A stretch of 64,000 nucleotides of DNA from Lysobacteraceae bacterium NML93-0399 (GCA_002307375.1 NTJI01000001.1:1426001-1490000); one strand, 5' to 3'. Numbered from the stretch's first letter, positions 34,565 to 46,785 are shown. The notes: a model not told the origin generated them from the sequence alone. Translations and numbers: made by a program.

Positions 34565-34876
34565 ATGCGCAAGTTCCCGCTGGTCCTGCTGTTGTCCCTC
34601 ACCGCCGCCGGCTGCACCTGGGTGCACATGGCGCCGGGCGCGAGCGCAGTGCGCGTGGTCAGCGCGGCGCCGGCCGACTGCCAGAAGCGCGGCGAAGTCG
34701 AAGTCTCGGTCAAGCACAGCATCGCGTTCGTCGAACGCAACCAGCTGCGCGTGCGCGAGGAACTCGAAACCCTTGCGCGCAACGAAGCCCCCGGCCTCAA
34801 CGCCGACACCATCAGCCCGCTCGGCGAGCCCGCCGGCGGCAGCCAGCGCTTCGGCGCCTGGCAGTGCGGACGCTGA
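34565..34876 (+). CDS. DUF4156-like lipoprotein
   Basis: The product is 103 residues with a lipoprotein signal (FPLVLLLSLTAAGCTW, Cys17). The mature part has a DUF4156-like pattern: GASAVRVVSAAPADCQKRGEVEVS, then LRVREELETLARNEAPGLNADTI, ending QRFGAWQC, with two cysteines that could pair. DUF4156 proteins are small envelope lipoproteins of unknown role. It follows CATCCGGAGCATCACAG (GGAG). It is separated by 127 bases from the peptidase gene. Confidence 0.85.
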   Translation: MRKFPLVLLLSLTAAGCTWVHMAPGASAVRVVSAAPADCQKRGEVEVSVKHSIAFVERNQLRVREELETLARNEAPGLNADTISPLGEPAGGSQRFGAWQCGR

Positions 34877-35415
34877 TCGCTCGCGCGTGCTCCCTGCAGG
34901 AGCCGCGCCTGCGCGCGATGAGGCGCTCCCGGTAGAGCCCCATCGCGCGCAAGCGCGCTCCTACAGTCATTTTGTCGTTCGGCGCACGCGCATGCAGGAC
35001 AACGCGTCGAGCATCCGCTGACGCATCGACACGGCCCCACCGCTCGAAAGAGTTCAGCCGCGCTCTTCGGCGCGTGCACACCTGACAACGCCCACGCCGA
35101 TCTCGCGAACGGCTCCATGTAGGAGCGCGCTCGCGCGCGATGAGGCGCTTCCGGTAGAGCCCGATCGCGCGCAGGCGCGCTCCTACAGTGTCACTTCGTC
35201 GTTCGACGTACGGGCATGCGTGGCAATTCCTCGAGCATCCGCTGACGCATCGACACGGCCCCACCGCTCGAAAGAATCCAGCCGCGATCTTCGGCGCGCA
35301 CACGCCTGACACCGCCCACGCCGATCCCGCGAGCGGCTTCATGTAGGAGCGCGCTTGCGCGCGATGAAGCGCTCCCGGCAAGTCCCATCGCGCGCAAGCG
35401 CGCTCCTACAGGGGG
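34877..35415. repeat. REP pairs and 224 bp direct repeat
   Basis: Three REP pairs (about 34895-34970, 35117-35187 and 35343-35411) alternate with an unrelated spacer that is itself repeated: GCATCCGCTGACGCATCGAC starts at 35011 and again at 35235, a period of 224 bases, followed by CACGGCCCCACCGCTCGAAAG in both. Thus spacer and REP were duplicated together. No gene is present in the 635 bases between the DUF4156 lipoprotein and the amidohydrolase. Confidence 0.9.
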
Positions 35416-35511
35416 CCTTGCTCGTGGCTCTTCGAGCGATCCCCCACACCGTAGCGCCGACAGGCCCGCCGATCCACTAGCATCGGGTGATCTCCCGTCG
35501 AGGATCCGCCG

Positions 35512-36819
35512 ATGCACCGTCTCGTTGCCGCCCTGCTCTGCGCCTGCGCCGCCCTGCCCGCGCTCGCGCAGCCCACGCAGCGTCCCGAGGTCGCCGGCGC
35601 CGCGACCGCGCTGCAGGCCAAACTCGTCGACTGGCGACGGGACATCCACCAGCATCCCGAACTGGGCAATCGCGAGACGCGCACCGCGGCCAAGGTCGCC
35701 GAGCATCTGCGCAGCCTGGGTCTGGAACCGAAAACGGGCATCGCGCACACCGGCGTGACCGCCGTACTCAAGGGCGCGCGCCCCGGTCCACGCATCGCCC
35801 TGCGCGCCGACATGGACGCATTGCCGGTCACCGAGCAGACCGGTCTGCCGTTCGCCTCGACCGCCACGGCGACCTACAGCGGCCAGACCACCAGCGTCAT
35901 GCACGCCTGCGGCCACGACGCGCACGTGGCGATCCTGATGGGCGTGGCCGAAGCGCTGGTGGGCATGCGCGAACAGCTTGCCGGCGAAGTGCTGTTCGTG
36001 TTTCAGCCCGCCGAAGAAGGTCCGCCCGACGGCGAGGACGGCGGCGCATCGATGATGCTGGCCGAGGGCATCTTCCGTGACTTCAAACCCGATGCGGTCT
36101 TCGGGTTGCACGTGTTCTCGACCCTGCAGGCGGGCCAGATCGGCGTGCGCGGCGGGCCGCTGATGGCGGCCTCGGACCGCTTCCACATCAAGGTCATCGG
36201 CCGGCAGACGCACGGCTCGCGGCCCTGGGGCGGCATCGACCCGATCGTCGCCGCGGCCGACATCGTCGGCACCGCGCAGAGCATCGTCAGCCGGCGCACC
36301 AACATCTCCGAACTGCCGGCAGTGGTGAGCTTCGGCGCGATCGACGGCGGCATCCGCTACAACATCATTCCCGATTCGGTGGAGCTGGTCGGCACCATCC
36401 GCACCTTCGACGAGGACGTGCGCAGCGACATCTTCGCGGACCTGAAGAACGTCGCCGAACACGTGTCCGCCGCGCATGGTGCGACCGTCGAAGCCGAGGT
36501 GCCCGACGCCACCGGCAATCCCGTCACCGTCAACGATCCCGCCCTGACCGCGCGCCTGCTGCCGAGCCTGCAGGCCGTCGCCGGCGCCGACAACGTCATC
36601 GAAACCCCGCTCAACTTGGGCGCCGAGGATTTCGCCTATTACGCCAGGGAAGTGCCCGCGATGTTCTTCTTCGTCGGCGCCACGCCGCAGGGCCAGGACC
36701 CGATGACCGCGCCCAGCAATCACTCGCCGCAGTTCGATGTCGACGAGTCGGCGCTGGATCTGGGGCTGCGGGCGATGCTGCAGGTGAGCCTGGATTTCCT
36801 CGATGCGGACGCGGGCTGA
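35512..36819 (+). CDS. M20D-family amidohydrolase
   Basis: The product is 435 residues with a signal peptide ending at ALPALA (residue 19), so it is periplasmic. The M20D pattern is HQHPELGNRETRTA, RADMDALPVTE, HACGHDAHVAILMG, QPAEEGPP and GAEDFAYYAREVPA, containing the histidine, cysteine, aspartate and glutamate metal ligands of N-acyl-amino-acid or indole-acetyl-amino-acid hydrolases. It would release an amino acid or aromatic amine from an acyl conjugate. The start is the first ATG with a signal peptide. The preceding REP array probably separates it from upstream transcription. Confidence 0.9.
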   Translation: MHRLVAALLCACAALPALAQPTQRPEVAGAATALQAKLVDWRRDIHQHPELGNRETRTAAKVAEHLRSLGLEPKTGIAHTGVTAVLKGARPGPRIALRADMDALPVTEQTGLPFASTATATYSGQTTSVMHACGHDAHVAILMGVAEALVGMREQLAGEVLFVFQPAEEGPPDGEDGGASMMLAEGIFRDFKPDAVFGLHVFSTLQAGQIGVRGGPLMAASDRFHIKVIGRQTHGSRPWGGIDPIVAAADIVGTAQSIVSRRTNISELPAVVSFGAIDGGIRYNIIPDSVELVGTIRTFDEDVRSDIFADLKNVAEHVSAAHGATVEAEVPDATGNPVTVNDPALTARLLPSLQAVAGADNVIETPLNLGAEDFAYYAREVPAMFFFVGATPQGQDPMTAPSNHSPQFDVDESALDLGLRAMLQVSLDFLDADAG

Positions 36820-36873
36820 ATGCACCGCCGGCCGGCGCGAGGCCCGCGCCACCTGCGCCGGTAAAATCGCCGG

Positions 36874-37707
36874 ATGTCCACCCATTCCCCCGCAGCGGCC
36901 GCGCCGCCCATTCCGCTCGGCCGCGAGGTCGCCTATCCGCGCCATTACGATCCGGGCCTGCTGTTCCCGATCGCGCGCACGCTCGGCCGTGCGGAGATCG
37001 GCATCGGCGACGCCCTGCCCTTCATCGGCCACGACCGCTGGCACGCCTACGAGCTGAGCTGGCTCGACGGCCGCGGCAAGCCGGTCGCGGCGACGGCGAC
37101 GATCACCGTGCCGGGCGATTCGCCGCACCTGGTCGAGTCGAAGTCGCTCAAGCTCTATCTCAACTCGCTCAATCACACGCGCTTCGACGACGCCGACGCG
37201 GTCCGCGCGCGCATTGCGGCTGATCTCTCGGCATCTGCCGGCGCGCAGGTCGATGTCGTGTTCGGATTGCCGGCGATGGCGGACGCCGCGCGCGAGGGCG
37301 ATTCGATCGACGGTGTCGATGTCGAGATCCACAGCTATGGCCCGCCCGATGCCACGCTGCTGGCGGCCGACGCCGGCGATGTGGTCGAAGAGCACCTGCA
37401 GTCGGCGCTGCTCAAGTCCAATTGCCCGGTCACCGGCCAGCCGGACTGGGCCAGTCTGCACATCGCCTATCGCGGTCCGCGCATCGACCGCGCCGCGCTG
37501 CTGCGCTATCTGGTGTCGTTCCGCGACCACGCCGAGTTCCACGAACAGTGTGTGGAGCGCGTGTTCGTCGACCTGCTGGCCCGCTGCGCATGCACAGAGC
37601 TGTCGGTCGAGGCGCGCTACACGCGCCGCGGCGGCCTGGACATCAACCCCTGGCGTGCGACGGCCGGATCCGCCGCGCCGCAGCCCCTGCGTGATGCGCG
37701 CCAGTAG
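36874..37707 (+). CDS. queF: NADPH-dependent 7-cyano-7-deazaguanine reductase QueF
   Basis: The product is 277 residues, the length of the long, two-domain (unimodular-type) Que[18 protein letters not shown] is the QueF signature, and [14 protein letters not shown] carries the catalytic Cys184 and, seven residues later, Asp191. It reduces preQ0 to preQ1 with NADPH in queuosine synthesis, acting in the cytoplasm. C-terminal [14 protein letters not shown] and [13 protein letters not shown] also fit the family. Confidence 0.97.
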   Translation: MSTHSPAAAAPPIPLGREVAYPRHYDPGLLFPIARTLGRAEIGIGDALPFIGHDRWHAYELSWLDGRGKPVAATATITVPGDSPHLVESKSLKLYLNSLNHTRFDDADAVRARIAADLSASAGAQVDVVFGLPAMADAAREGDSIDGVDVEIHSYGPPDATLLAADAGDVVEEHLQSALLKSNCPVTGQPDWASLHIAYRGPRIDRAALLRYLVSFRDHAEFHEQCVERVFVDLLARCACTELSVEARYTRRGGLDINPWRATAGSAAPQPLRDARQ

Positions 37708-37782
37708 TTCCCGGCGCGCGATGGCGTCTTAACGTGCGGCATGGGAGCCTGCGACGCCCCGTTCCCCGAGCGCGCGACAGCC

Positions 37783-37980
37783 ATGACGCCCACCGACGCA
37801 CCGTCTCCGCCCCCCTTACGCACCTACGTCGTGTGCAAGGGCGACACCCTGTCGACGATCGCCGAATCCGAACTCGGCGACCGCGCACGCTGGCGCGAAC
37901 TGTTCGAAGCCAACCGCGATGTGCTCGACGATCCCGATTGCCTGCACGCCGGCCAGGTGCTGCAGGTACCGGCCCATTGA
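37783..37980 (+). CDS. Small LysM-domain protein without signal peptide
   Basis: From the ATG at 37783 the product is 65 residues; a longer start at 37741 would add 14 residues that are not a signal peptide. A single LysM follows a short Pro-rich start: RTYVVCKGDTLSTIAESELGD, then LFEANRDVL, ending LHAGQVLQVPAH. LysM normally binds peptidoglycan sugars, and the core here is complete. Without an export signal the protein would be cytoplasmic, as proposed for YgaU-like LysM proteins. It lies before a lipoprotein gene, from which it is 37 bases away. Confidence 0.75.
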   Translation: MTPTDAPSPPPLRTYVVCKGDTLSTIAESELGDRARWRELFEANRDVLDDPDCLHAGQVLQVPAH

Positions 37981-38017
37981 GCCCAGCGCAGATCCGCGTC
38001 CACTAACAGGAGATGCC

Positions 38018-38485
38018 ATGACCCGTTCCGTCGTGCTGACGTCGATGGCCGCCGCATTGGGCGGCGTACTGCTGCTCGCCGGCTGCAATCGCGATGCGCC
38101 TGCCACCACGCCGCCCCCGGCACCGGCCGCGCCCGAACCGCCGCCGGCGCCCGCACCGCCTGTACCGGCCTCGGTGACCAGCGTCGAGCTGGGCAATGCG
38201 GTCGACGAGCAGAACCGCGTCGTCACGCCGGCCTCGGAGTTCGCACCTACCGACACCCTCTACGCCTCGGTCGGCACCGAGGGCGAAAGCGCCGCGCGCC
38301 TCACCGCCCGATGGACCTTCGGTGAAGGCCAGCTGGTCAACACCACCGACGCCGACGTCGCCGCCGGACCGCAGGTGATCGCCTTCGACATCCGCCATCC
38401 CGAAGGCTGGCCGGTCGGCACCTATACGGTCGCGATCTCGCTCGACGGCACCGTGGTCGAGACGCGGGAGTTCTCGGTGAAGTAG
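38018..38485 (+). CDS. Pro-rich lipoprotein of unknown function
   Basis: The product is 155 residues from the ATG at 38018 after AACAGGAGATGCC (AGGAG). LGGVLLLAGCNRDA is a lipoprotein signal (Cys23). An Ala/Pro tether of about 30 residues follows, then a compact domain SVTSVELGNAVDEQNRVV, ARLTARWTFGEGQLVNTT and AFDIRHPEGWPVGTYTVAISLDG, a beta-sandwich-like pattern. It is probably surface- or periplasm-facing; function unknown. A terminator follows the gene. Confidence 0.8.
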   Translation: MTRSVVLTSMAAALGGVLLLAGCNRDAPATTPPPAPAAPEPPPAPAPPVPASVTSVELGNAVDEQNRVVTPASEFAPTDTLYASVGTEGESAARLTARWTFGEGQLVNTTDADVAAGPQVIAFDIRHPEGWPVGTYTVAISLDGTVVETREFSVK

Positions 38486-38516
38486 GCGCCGGAACACTTG
38501 CATCATTTGCGGATGA

Positions 38517-40997
<2,481 letters not shown>

Positions 40998-41017
40998 CGC
41001 ATCCGCGTGTGCGTCAC

Positions 41018-41047
41018 GACAGGCCCGCTCCGGCGGGCCTGTCGCGT
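41018..41047 (+). terminator. Terminator after icd
   Basis: GACAGGCCCGC at 41018-41028 pairs with GCGGGCCTGTC at 41033-41043 with loop TCCG, 20 bases after the stop and followed by GCGTTTT. It also lies beyond the end of the convergent outer-membrane factor gene. Confidence 0.85.
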
Positions 41048-41072
41048 TTTCGGCTATGCGATCACGTCGCGC

Positions 41073-42518
41073 TCAGCGCCCGCTCAAGGATTCGCGCACC
41101 GGCATGGTCTGCGGCCAGCCGCCGGCCATCGCGCGGTAGACCGCCACCGCGCCGGTTGCGGTGCGTGTGCGGCCGGATGCGAATGCGTCCTCGGCGTCGA
41201 GCTGCGTGCGTTCGGCGTCCAGCACGTCGAGCAGACCGGTTTCGCCGGCCTCGAAACGCATCCGCGCCAGGCGGGCGGCGCGCGCGCTGTCGAGTGCGGC
41301 ACGTTCGAGTTCGACGTCGGCATCGTGGGCGCGGTCGAAACGCACCAGCGCATTGCCGGTGTCCTCCAGCGCGCGCAGCACGGTCTGCTGGTAGCGCGCG
41401 AGTTCGGCCGAGGCATCGGCGTCCGCTGCGGCAATGCGGGCGCGCACGCGGCCGATGTCGAGGAACGACCAGTCGATGCCGAGTGCGACGAGGCGCGTTT
41501 CGCTGTCGCGTTCGAACAATGCACCGACATCGCCGGCCTGGCTGCCGATCAGACCGCCCAGCGTCAGCCGCGGGAACAGGTCCGCGGTCGCGACACCGAC
41601 ACGCGCGGTCGCCGAGTGCAGGCGATGTTCGGCCGCGGACACGTCGGGCCGGACGCGCAGGATGTCGGCCGGTGTGCCCGGATCGATCGTGCGCGGTACC
41701 TCCGGCAATGCACGCGCGGCCGACAACTGCTGGCGCAGGGCGTCCGGCGTGCGGCCGGTCAGCACGGCGATGCGATGCGTCGCTACCGCGATCTCGGCTT
41801 CCAGCGTCGGAATGCGCGCCGACGTGGACGCGGCCTGCGCGGACGCGCGTGCGCCGTCGAAGTCACTGTCCTGTCCGGCTTCGCGACGCGCGTCGACCAG
41901 CGCCAGCGTGTGCTGCTGGTTGCCGGCGTTCTCGGTGGCGACGCGCAGGCGTTCCTGCAGGCCGCGCAGATCGAGATAGGCCGTTGCCACTTCACCGACG
42001 ATCGCGACCTGCAACGCACGCAGATCGTCGGCGCTCGCGGCGACATCGGCGCGACCGGCTTCGACGCCGCGACGCACGCGGCCGAACAGGTCGAGTTCCC
42101 AGCTCGCGCCGATGCCGGCCTCGAAGCTGTCGGCGTCGCGCGCATCACGCGGCACGCCGGGCGCCTGGTCGGCACTCGCACGGTTGCTGGCGCCGCGCGC
42201 GCTGGCGTCGATGGTCGGCAGCTGGTCGAAGCGAGCACCACGCAGCAATGCGTTCGCGCGGTCGTAGCGTGCCAGTGCGATGCGCAGATCGTGGTTCGCG
42301 GCCAGCGTGTCGTCGATCAGCGTGCTCAACTGCGGATCGCCGAAGGCCTGCCAGAACGCGCCATCCGCAGCGGCCGGTGCAGCCGAGGCCACCGTCGCGT
42401 CCGGCGGCGCTACGTCGGTGAAGGTCTCCGGCACGGCGACCGTCGGCCGCACGTGGTCAGGCCCGACGGCGCAGGCGGCGAGTAACGCCGCCGCCAGCAC
42501 CGTGAGTACGGGACGCAT
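41073..42518 (-). CDS. RND efflux outer-membrane factor, OprN/OprM-like lipoprotein
   Basis: From the ATG at 42518, whose first base is the last base of the SDR stop (TGATG), the product is 481 residues; a GTG two codons upstream is an alternative. LLAACAVGPDHVRP carries the lipobox and the VGPDY-like start of the family. SASWELDLFGRVRRGVEAG-like and YLDLRGLQERLRVA are typical of TolC-type alpha-barrel channels, and the C-terminal VYRAMAGGW ends the family domain. It would form the outer-membrane exit of the pump encoded upstream. It is the last gene of the operon. Confidence 0.9.
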   Translation of the reverse strand: MRPVLTVLAAALLAACAVGPDHVRPTVAVPETFTDVAPPDATVASAAPAAADGAFWQAFGDPQLSTLIDDTLAANHDLRIALARYDRANALLRGARFDQLPTIDASARGASNRASADQAPGVPRDARDADSFEAGIGASWELDLFGRVRRGVEAGRADVAASADDLRALQVAIVGEVATAYLDLRGLQERLRVATENAGNQQHTLALVDARREAGQDSDFDGARASAQAASTSARIPTLEAEIAVATHRIAVLTGRTPDALRQQLSAARALPEVPRTIDPGTPADILRVRPDVSAAEHRLHSATARVGVATADLFPRLTLGGLIGSQAGDVGALFERDSETRLVALGIDWSFLDIGRVRARIAAADADASAELARYQQTVLRALEDTGNALVRFDRAHDADVELERAALDSARAARLARMRFEAGETGLLDVLDAERTQLDAEDAFASGRTRTATGAVAVYRAMAGGWPQTMPVRESLSGR

Positions 42519-43270
42519 CACCACGGCAGCACCTCGTCGAGATAGAAGTAGCCGCCGGTCGGGCCGGCATCCTCGATCAGCGCCAGACGCACGCTGGTCT
42601 TCGCGCCGTCGGCGACTTCGAGTTCACCGTTCTGCTCGTCGCCGGCCTTGTTCATGTCGGTGCGCACGTAGCCCGGATGGATCGTGTTGACCTTGATGCC
42701 GGCGTCCTTGAGCACGTGCGCCAGATGCACGGTCCATGCGTTCACCGCGCTCTTGGACACGTTGTAGGCCGGCACGCCCTTGAAGTCGTAGATGAAGGAC
42801 GCCGGGTCCTGATGCGCGCTGTTCGAGCCGAGCAGGCTCGAGACGTTGACGATGCGGCCGGCTTTCGACTTGTGCAGCAAGGGCAGCAGTGCCTGGGTGG
42901 TGGCGATCAGGCCGAACACGTTGGTTTCGAAGGTCGTGCGCCAGGTGTCGAGCGACTGGCCGGCCGCGCCCTTGCTGGGATCGTCGGCGAGGATGCCGGC
43001 GTTGTTGACCAGGATGTCGAGACGGCCGTGACGTGCCTCGATGGCCTGCGCGGCCTCGACAATGCTGGCGGCATCGGTCACGTCGAGCGCGATCGCCTCG
43101 ACCGGCAGACCTTCGGCCTGCAGCTTCAACGCGGCTTCGACGGCACGGTCACGATTGCGGCCGGCCAGCAGCGTGTGCACGCCAGCCTGTGCGAGCTGGC
43201 GCACGGTTTCCAGGCCGATGCCACGGGTGGCGCCGGTGACGAGGGCGATGCGGGAATCGGAAACGGACAT
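42518..43270 (-). CDS. Short-chain dehydrogenase/reductase within the pump operon
   Basis: The product is 250 residues. TGATRGIG binds the cofactor, NNAGIL follows, and YNVSKSA provides the catalytic Tyr-Lys pair. The C-terminus (TIHPGYVRTDMNKAG, GPTGGYFYLDEVLPW) is that of the carbonyl-reductase-like SDR group. It sits between the permease and the outer-membrane factor, whose start overlaps its stop, so it is co-expressed with the pump. It could modify a toxic carbonyl or quinone before or in parallel with export. This job is inferred. Confidence 0.85.
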   Translation of the reverse strand: MSVSDSRIALVTGATRGIGLETVRQLAQAGVHTLLAGRNRDRAVEAALKLQAEGLPVEAIALDVTDAASIVEAAQAIEARHGRLDILVNNAGILADDPSKGAAGQSLDTWRTTFETNVFGLIATTQALLPLLHKSKAGRIVNVSSLLGSNSAHQDPASFIYDFKGVPAYNVSKSAVNAWTVHLAHVLKDAGIKVNTIHPGYVRTDMNKAGDEQNGELEVADGAKTSVRLALIEDAGPTGGYFYLDEVLPW

Positions 43271-43361
43271 TTCGGTACTCCTAGCGGGGGATCGGGGGCT
43301 GTGGTCACTTCCATCCATCATTCCCGCGGCTTTCAACAGACGCATGTCTGGTCAGGCGGGA

Positions 43362-43420
43362 ATCCATGGACGTCCAAGCATTGAAAACAAAGTCCATGGA
43401 TCCCCGCTTTCGCGGGGATG
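43362..43420. repeat. Palindromic repeat inside the pump operon
   Basis: ATCCATGGAC at 43362-43371 is repeated inverted as GTCCATGGAT at 43392-43401, and ATCCCCGC at 43400-43407 pairs with GCGGGGAT at 43412-43419 around TTTC. It occupies the 164-base gap between the permease and the following SDR. The type (TCCATGGATCCCCGC...GCGGGGATGACG) looks like a dispersed element of this lineage. Confidence 0.7.
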
Positions 43421-43434
43421 ACGGCCCGGATGGA

Positions 43435-46400
43435 TCAGGAATGGGCCGGCGCGACGTGCGCCGTGTCGTTGGCCGGCGCATGCGACACCAGCGGACGATT
43501 GGAGAGCTTGCGCAGCGCGACGTAGAACACCGGCGTCAGGAACAGGCCGAACAGGGTCACGCCGACCATGCCGGCGAACACCGTGATGCCGGTGACCGCA
43601 CGCACTTCGGCGCCGGCGCCGCTGCCGAGCATCAGCGGCACCACGCCGGCGATGAAGGCGATCGAGGTCATGACGATCGGGCGCAGACGCAGGCGGCAGG
43701 CTTCGAGTGCGGACTCGACGACGCCCTTGCCCTGCAGTTCCAGCTCGCGGGCGAACTCGACGATGAGGATCGCGTTCTTGCACGCCAGGCCCATCAGCAC
43801 GACCAGTCCCACCTGCACGAACACGTTGTTGTCGCCGCCGACCAGCCACACGCCGAACAGCGCGGACAGGATGGTCATCGGCACGATCAGGATCACCGCC
43901 AGCGGCAGGGTCCAGCTCTCATAAAGCGCGGCCAGCACCAGGAAGGCCAGCAGCACCGCGAGCGGGAACACGATCAGCGCGGCCTTGCCCTGGGTTGACT
44001 GCTGGTAGCTCAGGTCGGTCCATTCGATGGTCATGCCCGGCGGCAGCACTTCCCCGGCGATACGCGTCACTTCGTCCATCGCCTGCGCCGAGGACAGCAC
44101 GCGCGGGTCGGACTCGCCGGCCAGATCGGCGGCCGGATATCCGTTGTAGCGCAGCACCGGATCGGGCCCGTAGGTCTGGCGGATGTCGACCATCGAACCG
44201 ATCGGCACCATCTCGCCACGCTCGTTGCGCGTGCGCAGATTGGCGATGTCCTCGACGCTGTCACGGTACTGGCCATCGGCCTGGGCGATCACCTGCCAGG
44301 TGCGGCCGAACTGGTTGAAGTCGTTGACGTAGGCCGAGCCCAGATAGGTCTGCAGCGTGTCGAACAGTTCGGTCAGCGGCACACCCTGCGTCTTGGCCTT
44401 GTCGCGGTCGACGATCGCGTCGAGCTGCGGCACGTTGGCCTGGTAGCTGGTGATCGGATAGCCCATGCCCGGCGTCTGCATGATCGTGCCGGTCATCGCG
44501 TTCACCGCATCCTGCAGCGCGCCGTAGCCCAGATTGCCGCGGTCCTGGATGAACATCTGGTAGCCCGAGCCGTTGCCCAGACCGAGGATCGGCGGCGGCA
44601 TCATCGCGAACGCGAAGCCGTCGCGCAGGCCGGAAATCTTCCCGTTGATCTCGGCATTGATCTCGGCTGCCGAACGGCTGCGCTCGCTGCTCGGCTTGAG
44701 CGTGATGAAGGCGACGCCGGTGTTGGGCGTGTTGGTGAACTGCAGCGCGTTGAGGCCCGGGAAAGCGATCGCGTGCGCGACGCCGTCGGTCTCCATCGCG
44801 ATGTCGGTGACCTGCTTGAGCAGCGCGTCCGAACGCGCGATCGATGCGCCTTCCGGCAGCTTCACGCCTGCGATCAGGTACAGCTTGTCCTGCACCGGAA
44901 TGAAGCCCGGCGGCACCGCCTTGAACAGCAGGCCGGTCGACAGCAACAGGCCGGCATAGACCAGGAACACCAGACCGCGACGGCCGAGGATGCGACCGAC
45001 GCCACGCTCGTAGCGCGCGGCACTGGCACCGAAGAAGCGGTTGAACGGACGGAAGATCCAGCCGAAGCCGCGATCGAGGCCGCGGGTCAGCGCATCCTTC
45101 GGCGCGCCGTGAGGCTGCAGCAGACGCGCGGCCAGCGCCGGCGACAGGGTCAGCGAGTTCAGGCCCGAAATGGCGGTCGCAATGGCGATCGTCACCGCGA
45201 ACTGCTTGTAGAACTGGCCGGTCACGCCGTCGAGGAAGGCCATCGGCACGAACACCGCGCACAGCACCAGGGTGATCGCGATGATCGGCCCGGACACTTC
45301 GCGCATCGCCTGATGCGCGGCGGCCAACGGTTGCAGTCCCTGCTCGATGTTGCGCTCGACGTTCTCCACCACGACGATCGCATCGTCCACCACGATGCCG
45401 ATCGCCAGCACCAGACCGAACAGGGTCAGCGTGTTGATCGAGAAGCCCAGCAGGTGCAGCACCGCGAAGGTGCCGACGATCGACACCGGCACCGCCAGCA
45501 GCGGAATAATCGACGCGCGCCAGGTCTGCAGGAACAGGATCACCACCAGCACCACCAGTGCGACCGCTTCGAGCAGCGTGGTGACCACGGCCTTGATCGA
45601 GTCGCGCACGAAGCTGGTGGTGTCGTAGACGGCCTCGTACTGGATGCCTTCGGGGAAGCGCGCCGACAGCTCGTCGAGCGTCGCGATCACCGAGTCGCGG
45701 ATCTCCAGCGCGTTCGCGCCCGGTGCCTGGAATATGCCGATGCCGACCGCGGCCTTGCCGTCGAGTTGCGCGCGCAGCGTGTAGTCGCCCGCGCCCAGTT
45801 CCAGACGCGCGACATCCGACAGCCGCACGATGCTGCCGTCGTCGCCACGCTTGAGCACGATGTCGCCGAACTCGGCGGTATCGCGCAGACGGCCCTGGGC
45901 ATTGATCAGGGTCAGGAAGTCGCTGTTGTTGGGCATCGGTTCGGCGCCCAGCTGGCCGGCCGAGACCTGCACGTTCTGCTCGCGCATCGCGCGCACCACG
46001 TCGCTGGCGGTCAGACCGCGCGCGGCAACTGCATCGGGATCGAGCCATGCGCGCATTGCGTAGTCGCCGCCACCGAAGATCTGCGCATCGCCGACGCCTT
46101 CGATGCGCGCGAGTGCGTCCTTGACGTTGAGGCGCGCGTAGTTGCGCAGGTACAGCGTGTCGTAGCGCGCATCGGGCGAGGTCAGATGCACGACCATCAG
46201 GAAGGTCGGCGACTGCTTCTGCGTGGTCACGCCCTGCCGGCGCACGTCCTCGGGCAGACGCGACAGCGCCTGGGCCACGCGGTTCTGCACGCGCACCGCG
46301 GCATCGTCGGCATCGGTGCCGGGACGGAAGGTCACCGTGGTGACCAACACGCCGTCGGAACCGGCGACCGACTTGACGTACATCATGTCCTCGACGCCGT

Positions 46401-46614
46401 TGATCGCCTCTTCGAGCGGCGTGGCGACGGTTTCGGCGATGACCTTGGGATTTGCGCCCGGATACACGGTGCGCACCACCACCGACGGCGGCACGACCTC
46501 GGGGTATTCGCCGATCGGCAGCGAGGGAATCGAGATCAGGCCGGCGGCGAAGATCACGATCGACAACACCGCGGCGAAGATCGGCCGGTCGATGAAGAAG
46601 CGGGAGAAGTCCAC
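43435..46614 (-). CDS. RND multidrug efflux permease, MexF-like
   Basis: The product is 1059 residues, the normal size for HAE1 transporters. It begins with a transmembrane helix (IFAAVLSIVIFAAGLISI), followed by EYPEVVPPSVVVRTVYPGANP and the porter-domain pattern. LVLAIGIVVDDAIVVVENVERN is in TM4, with the two Asp of the proton relay. It resembles MexF of Pseudomonas more than AcrB in segments such as MVVHLTSPDARYDTLYLRNY and QTWRASIIPLLAVPVS. The pump uses proton motive force to export drugs or solvents through the outer-membrane factor. It is separated from the adaptor by a repeat-filled gap of 174 bases. Confidence 0.93.
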   Translation of the reverse strand: MDFSRFFIDRPIFAAVLSIVIFAAGLISIPSLPIGEYPEVVPPSVVVRTVYPGANPKVIAETVATPLEEAINGVEDMMYVKSVAGSDGVLVTTVTFRPGTDADDAAVRVQNRVAQALSRLPEDVRRQGVTTQKQSPTFLMVVHLTSPDARYDTLYLRNYARLNVKDALARIEGVGDAQIFGGGDYAMRAWLDPDAVAARGLTASDVVRAMREQNVQVSAGQLGAEPMPNNSDFLTLINAQGRLRDTAEFGDIVLKRGDDGSIVRLSDVARLELGAGDYTLRAQLDGKAAVGIGIFQAPGANALEIRDSVIATLDELSARFPEGIQYEAVYDTTSFVRDSIKAVVTTLLEAVALVVLVVILFLQTWRASIIPLLAVPVSIVGTFAVLHLLGFSINTLTLFGLVLAIGIVVDDAIVVVENVERNIEQGLQPLAAAHQAMREVSGPIIAITLVLCAVFVPMAFLDGVTGQFYKQFAVTIAIATAISGLNSLTLSPALAARLLQPHGAPKDALTRGLDRGFGWIFRPFNRFFGASAARYERGVGRILGRRGLVFLVYAGLLLSTGLLFKAVPPGFIPVQDKLYLIAGVKLPEGASIARSDALLKQVTDIAMETDGVAHAIAFPGLNALQFTNTPNTGVAFITLKPSSERSRSAAEINAEINGKISGLRDGFAFAMMPPPILGLGNGSGYQMFIQDRGNLGYGALQDAVNAMTGTIMQTPGMGYPITSYQANVPQLDAIVDRDKAKTQGVPLTELFDTLQTYLGSAYVNDFNQFGRTWQVIAQADGQYRDSVEDIANLRTRNERGEMVPIGSMVDIRQTYGPDPVLRYNGYPAADLAGESDPRVLSSAQAMDEVTRIAGEVLPPGMTIEWTDLSYQQSTQGKAALIVFPLAVLLAFLVLAALYESWTLPLAVILIVPMTILSALFGVWLVGGDNNVFVQVGLVVLMGLACKNAILIVEFARELELQGKGVVESALEACRLRLRPIVMTSIAFIAGVVPLMLGSGAGAEVRAVTGITVFAGMVGVTLFGLFLTPVFYVALRKLSNRPLVSHAPANDTAHVAPAHS

Positions 46615-46671
46615 GGGGGGATCCTTGTGGGCGGCTGCGAGCCGCTTTGCAGAAATGTCGGAAACAGCGAA

Positions 46672-46785
46672 CCCTTCTCCCTCCGGGAGAAGGTGCCCCG
46701 AAGGGGCGGATGAGGGTTGGGGCTTTCTCAGTGGAGCCCGGCCCTCACCCCAACCCCTCTCCCGGAGGAGGGGCTACAAGCAAGA
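46672..46785. repeat. Hairpin repeat between adaptor and permease genes
   Basis: CCCTTCTCCCTCCGGGAGAAGG is a hairpin near 46674-46695 (its dispersed-element kin read CTCCC...GGGAG), followed by CCCCGAAGGGGC. CCCTCACCCCAACCCCTCTCCCGGAGGAGGGG at about 46742-46773 is a second copy in opposite sense. It fills most of the 174-base gap in the pump operon and might lower expression of downstream genes, though this is not shown. Confidence 0.75.
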
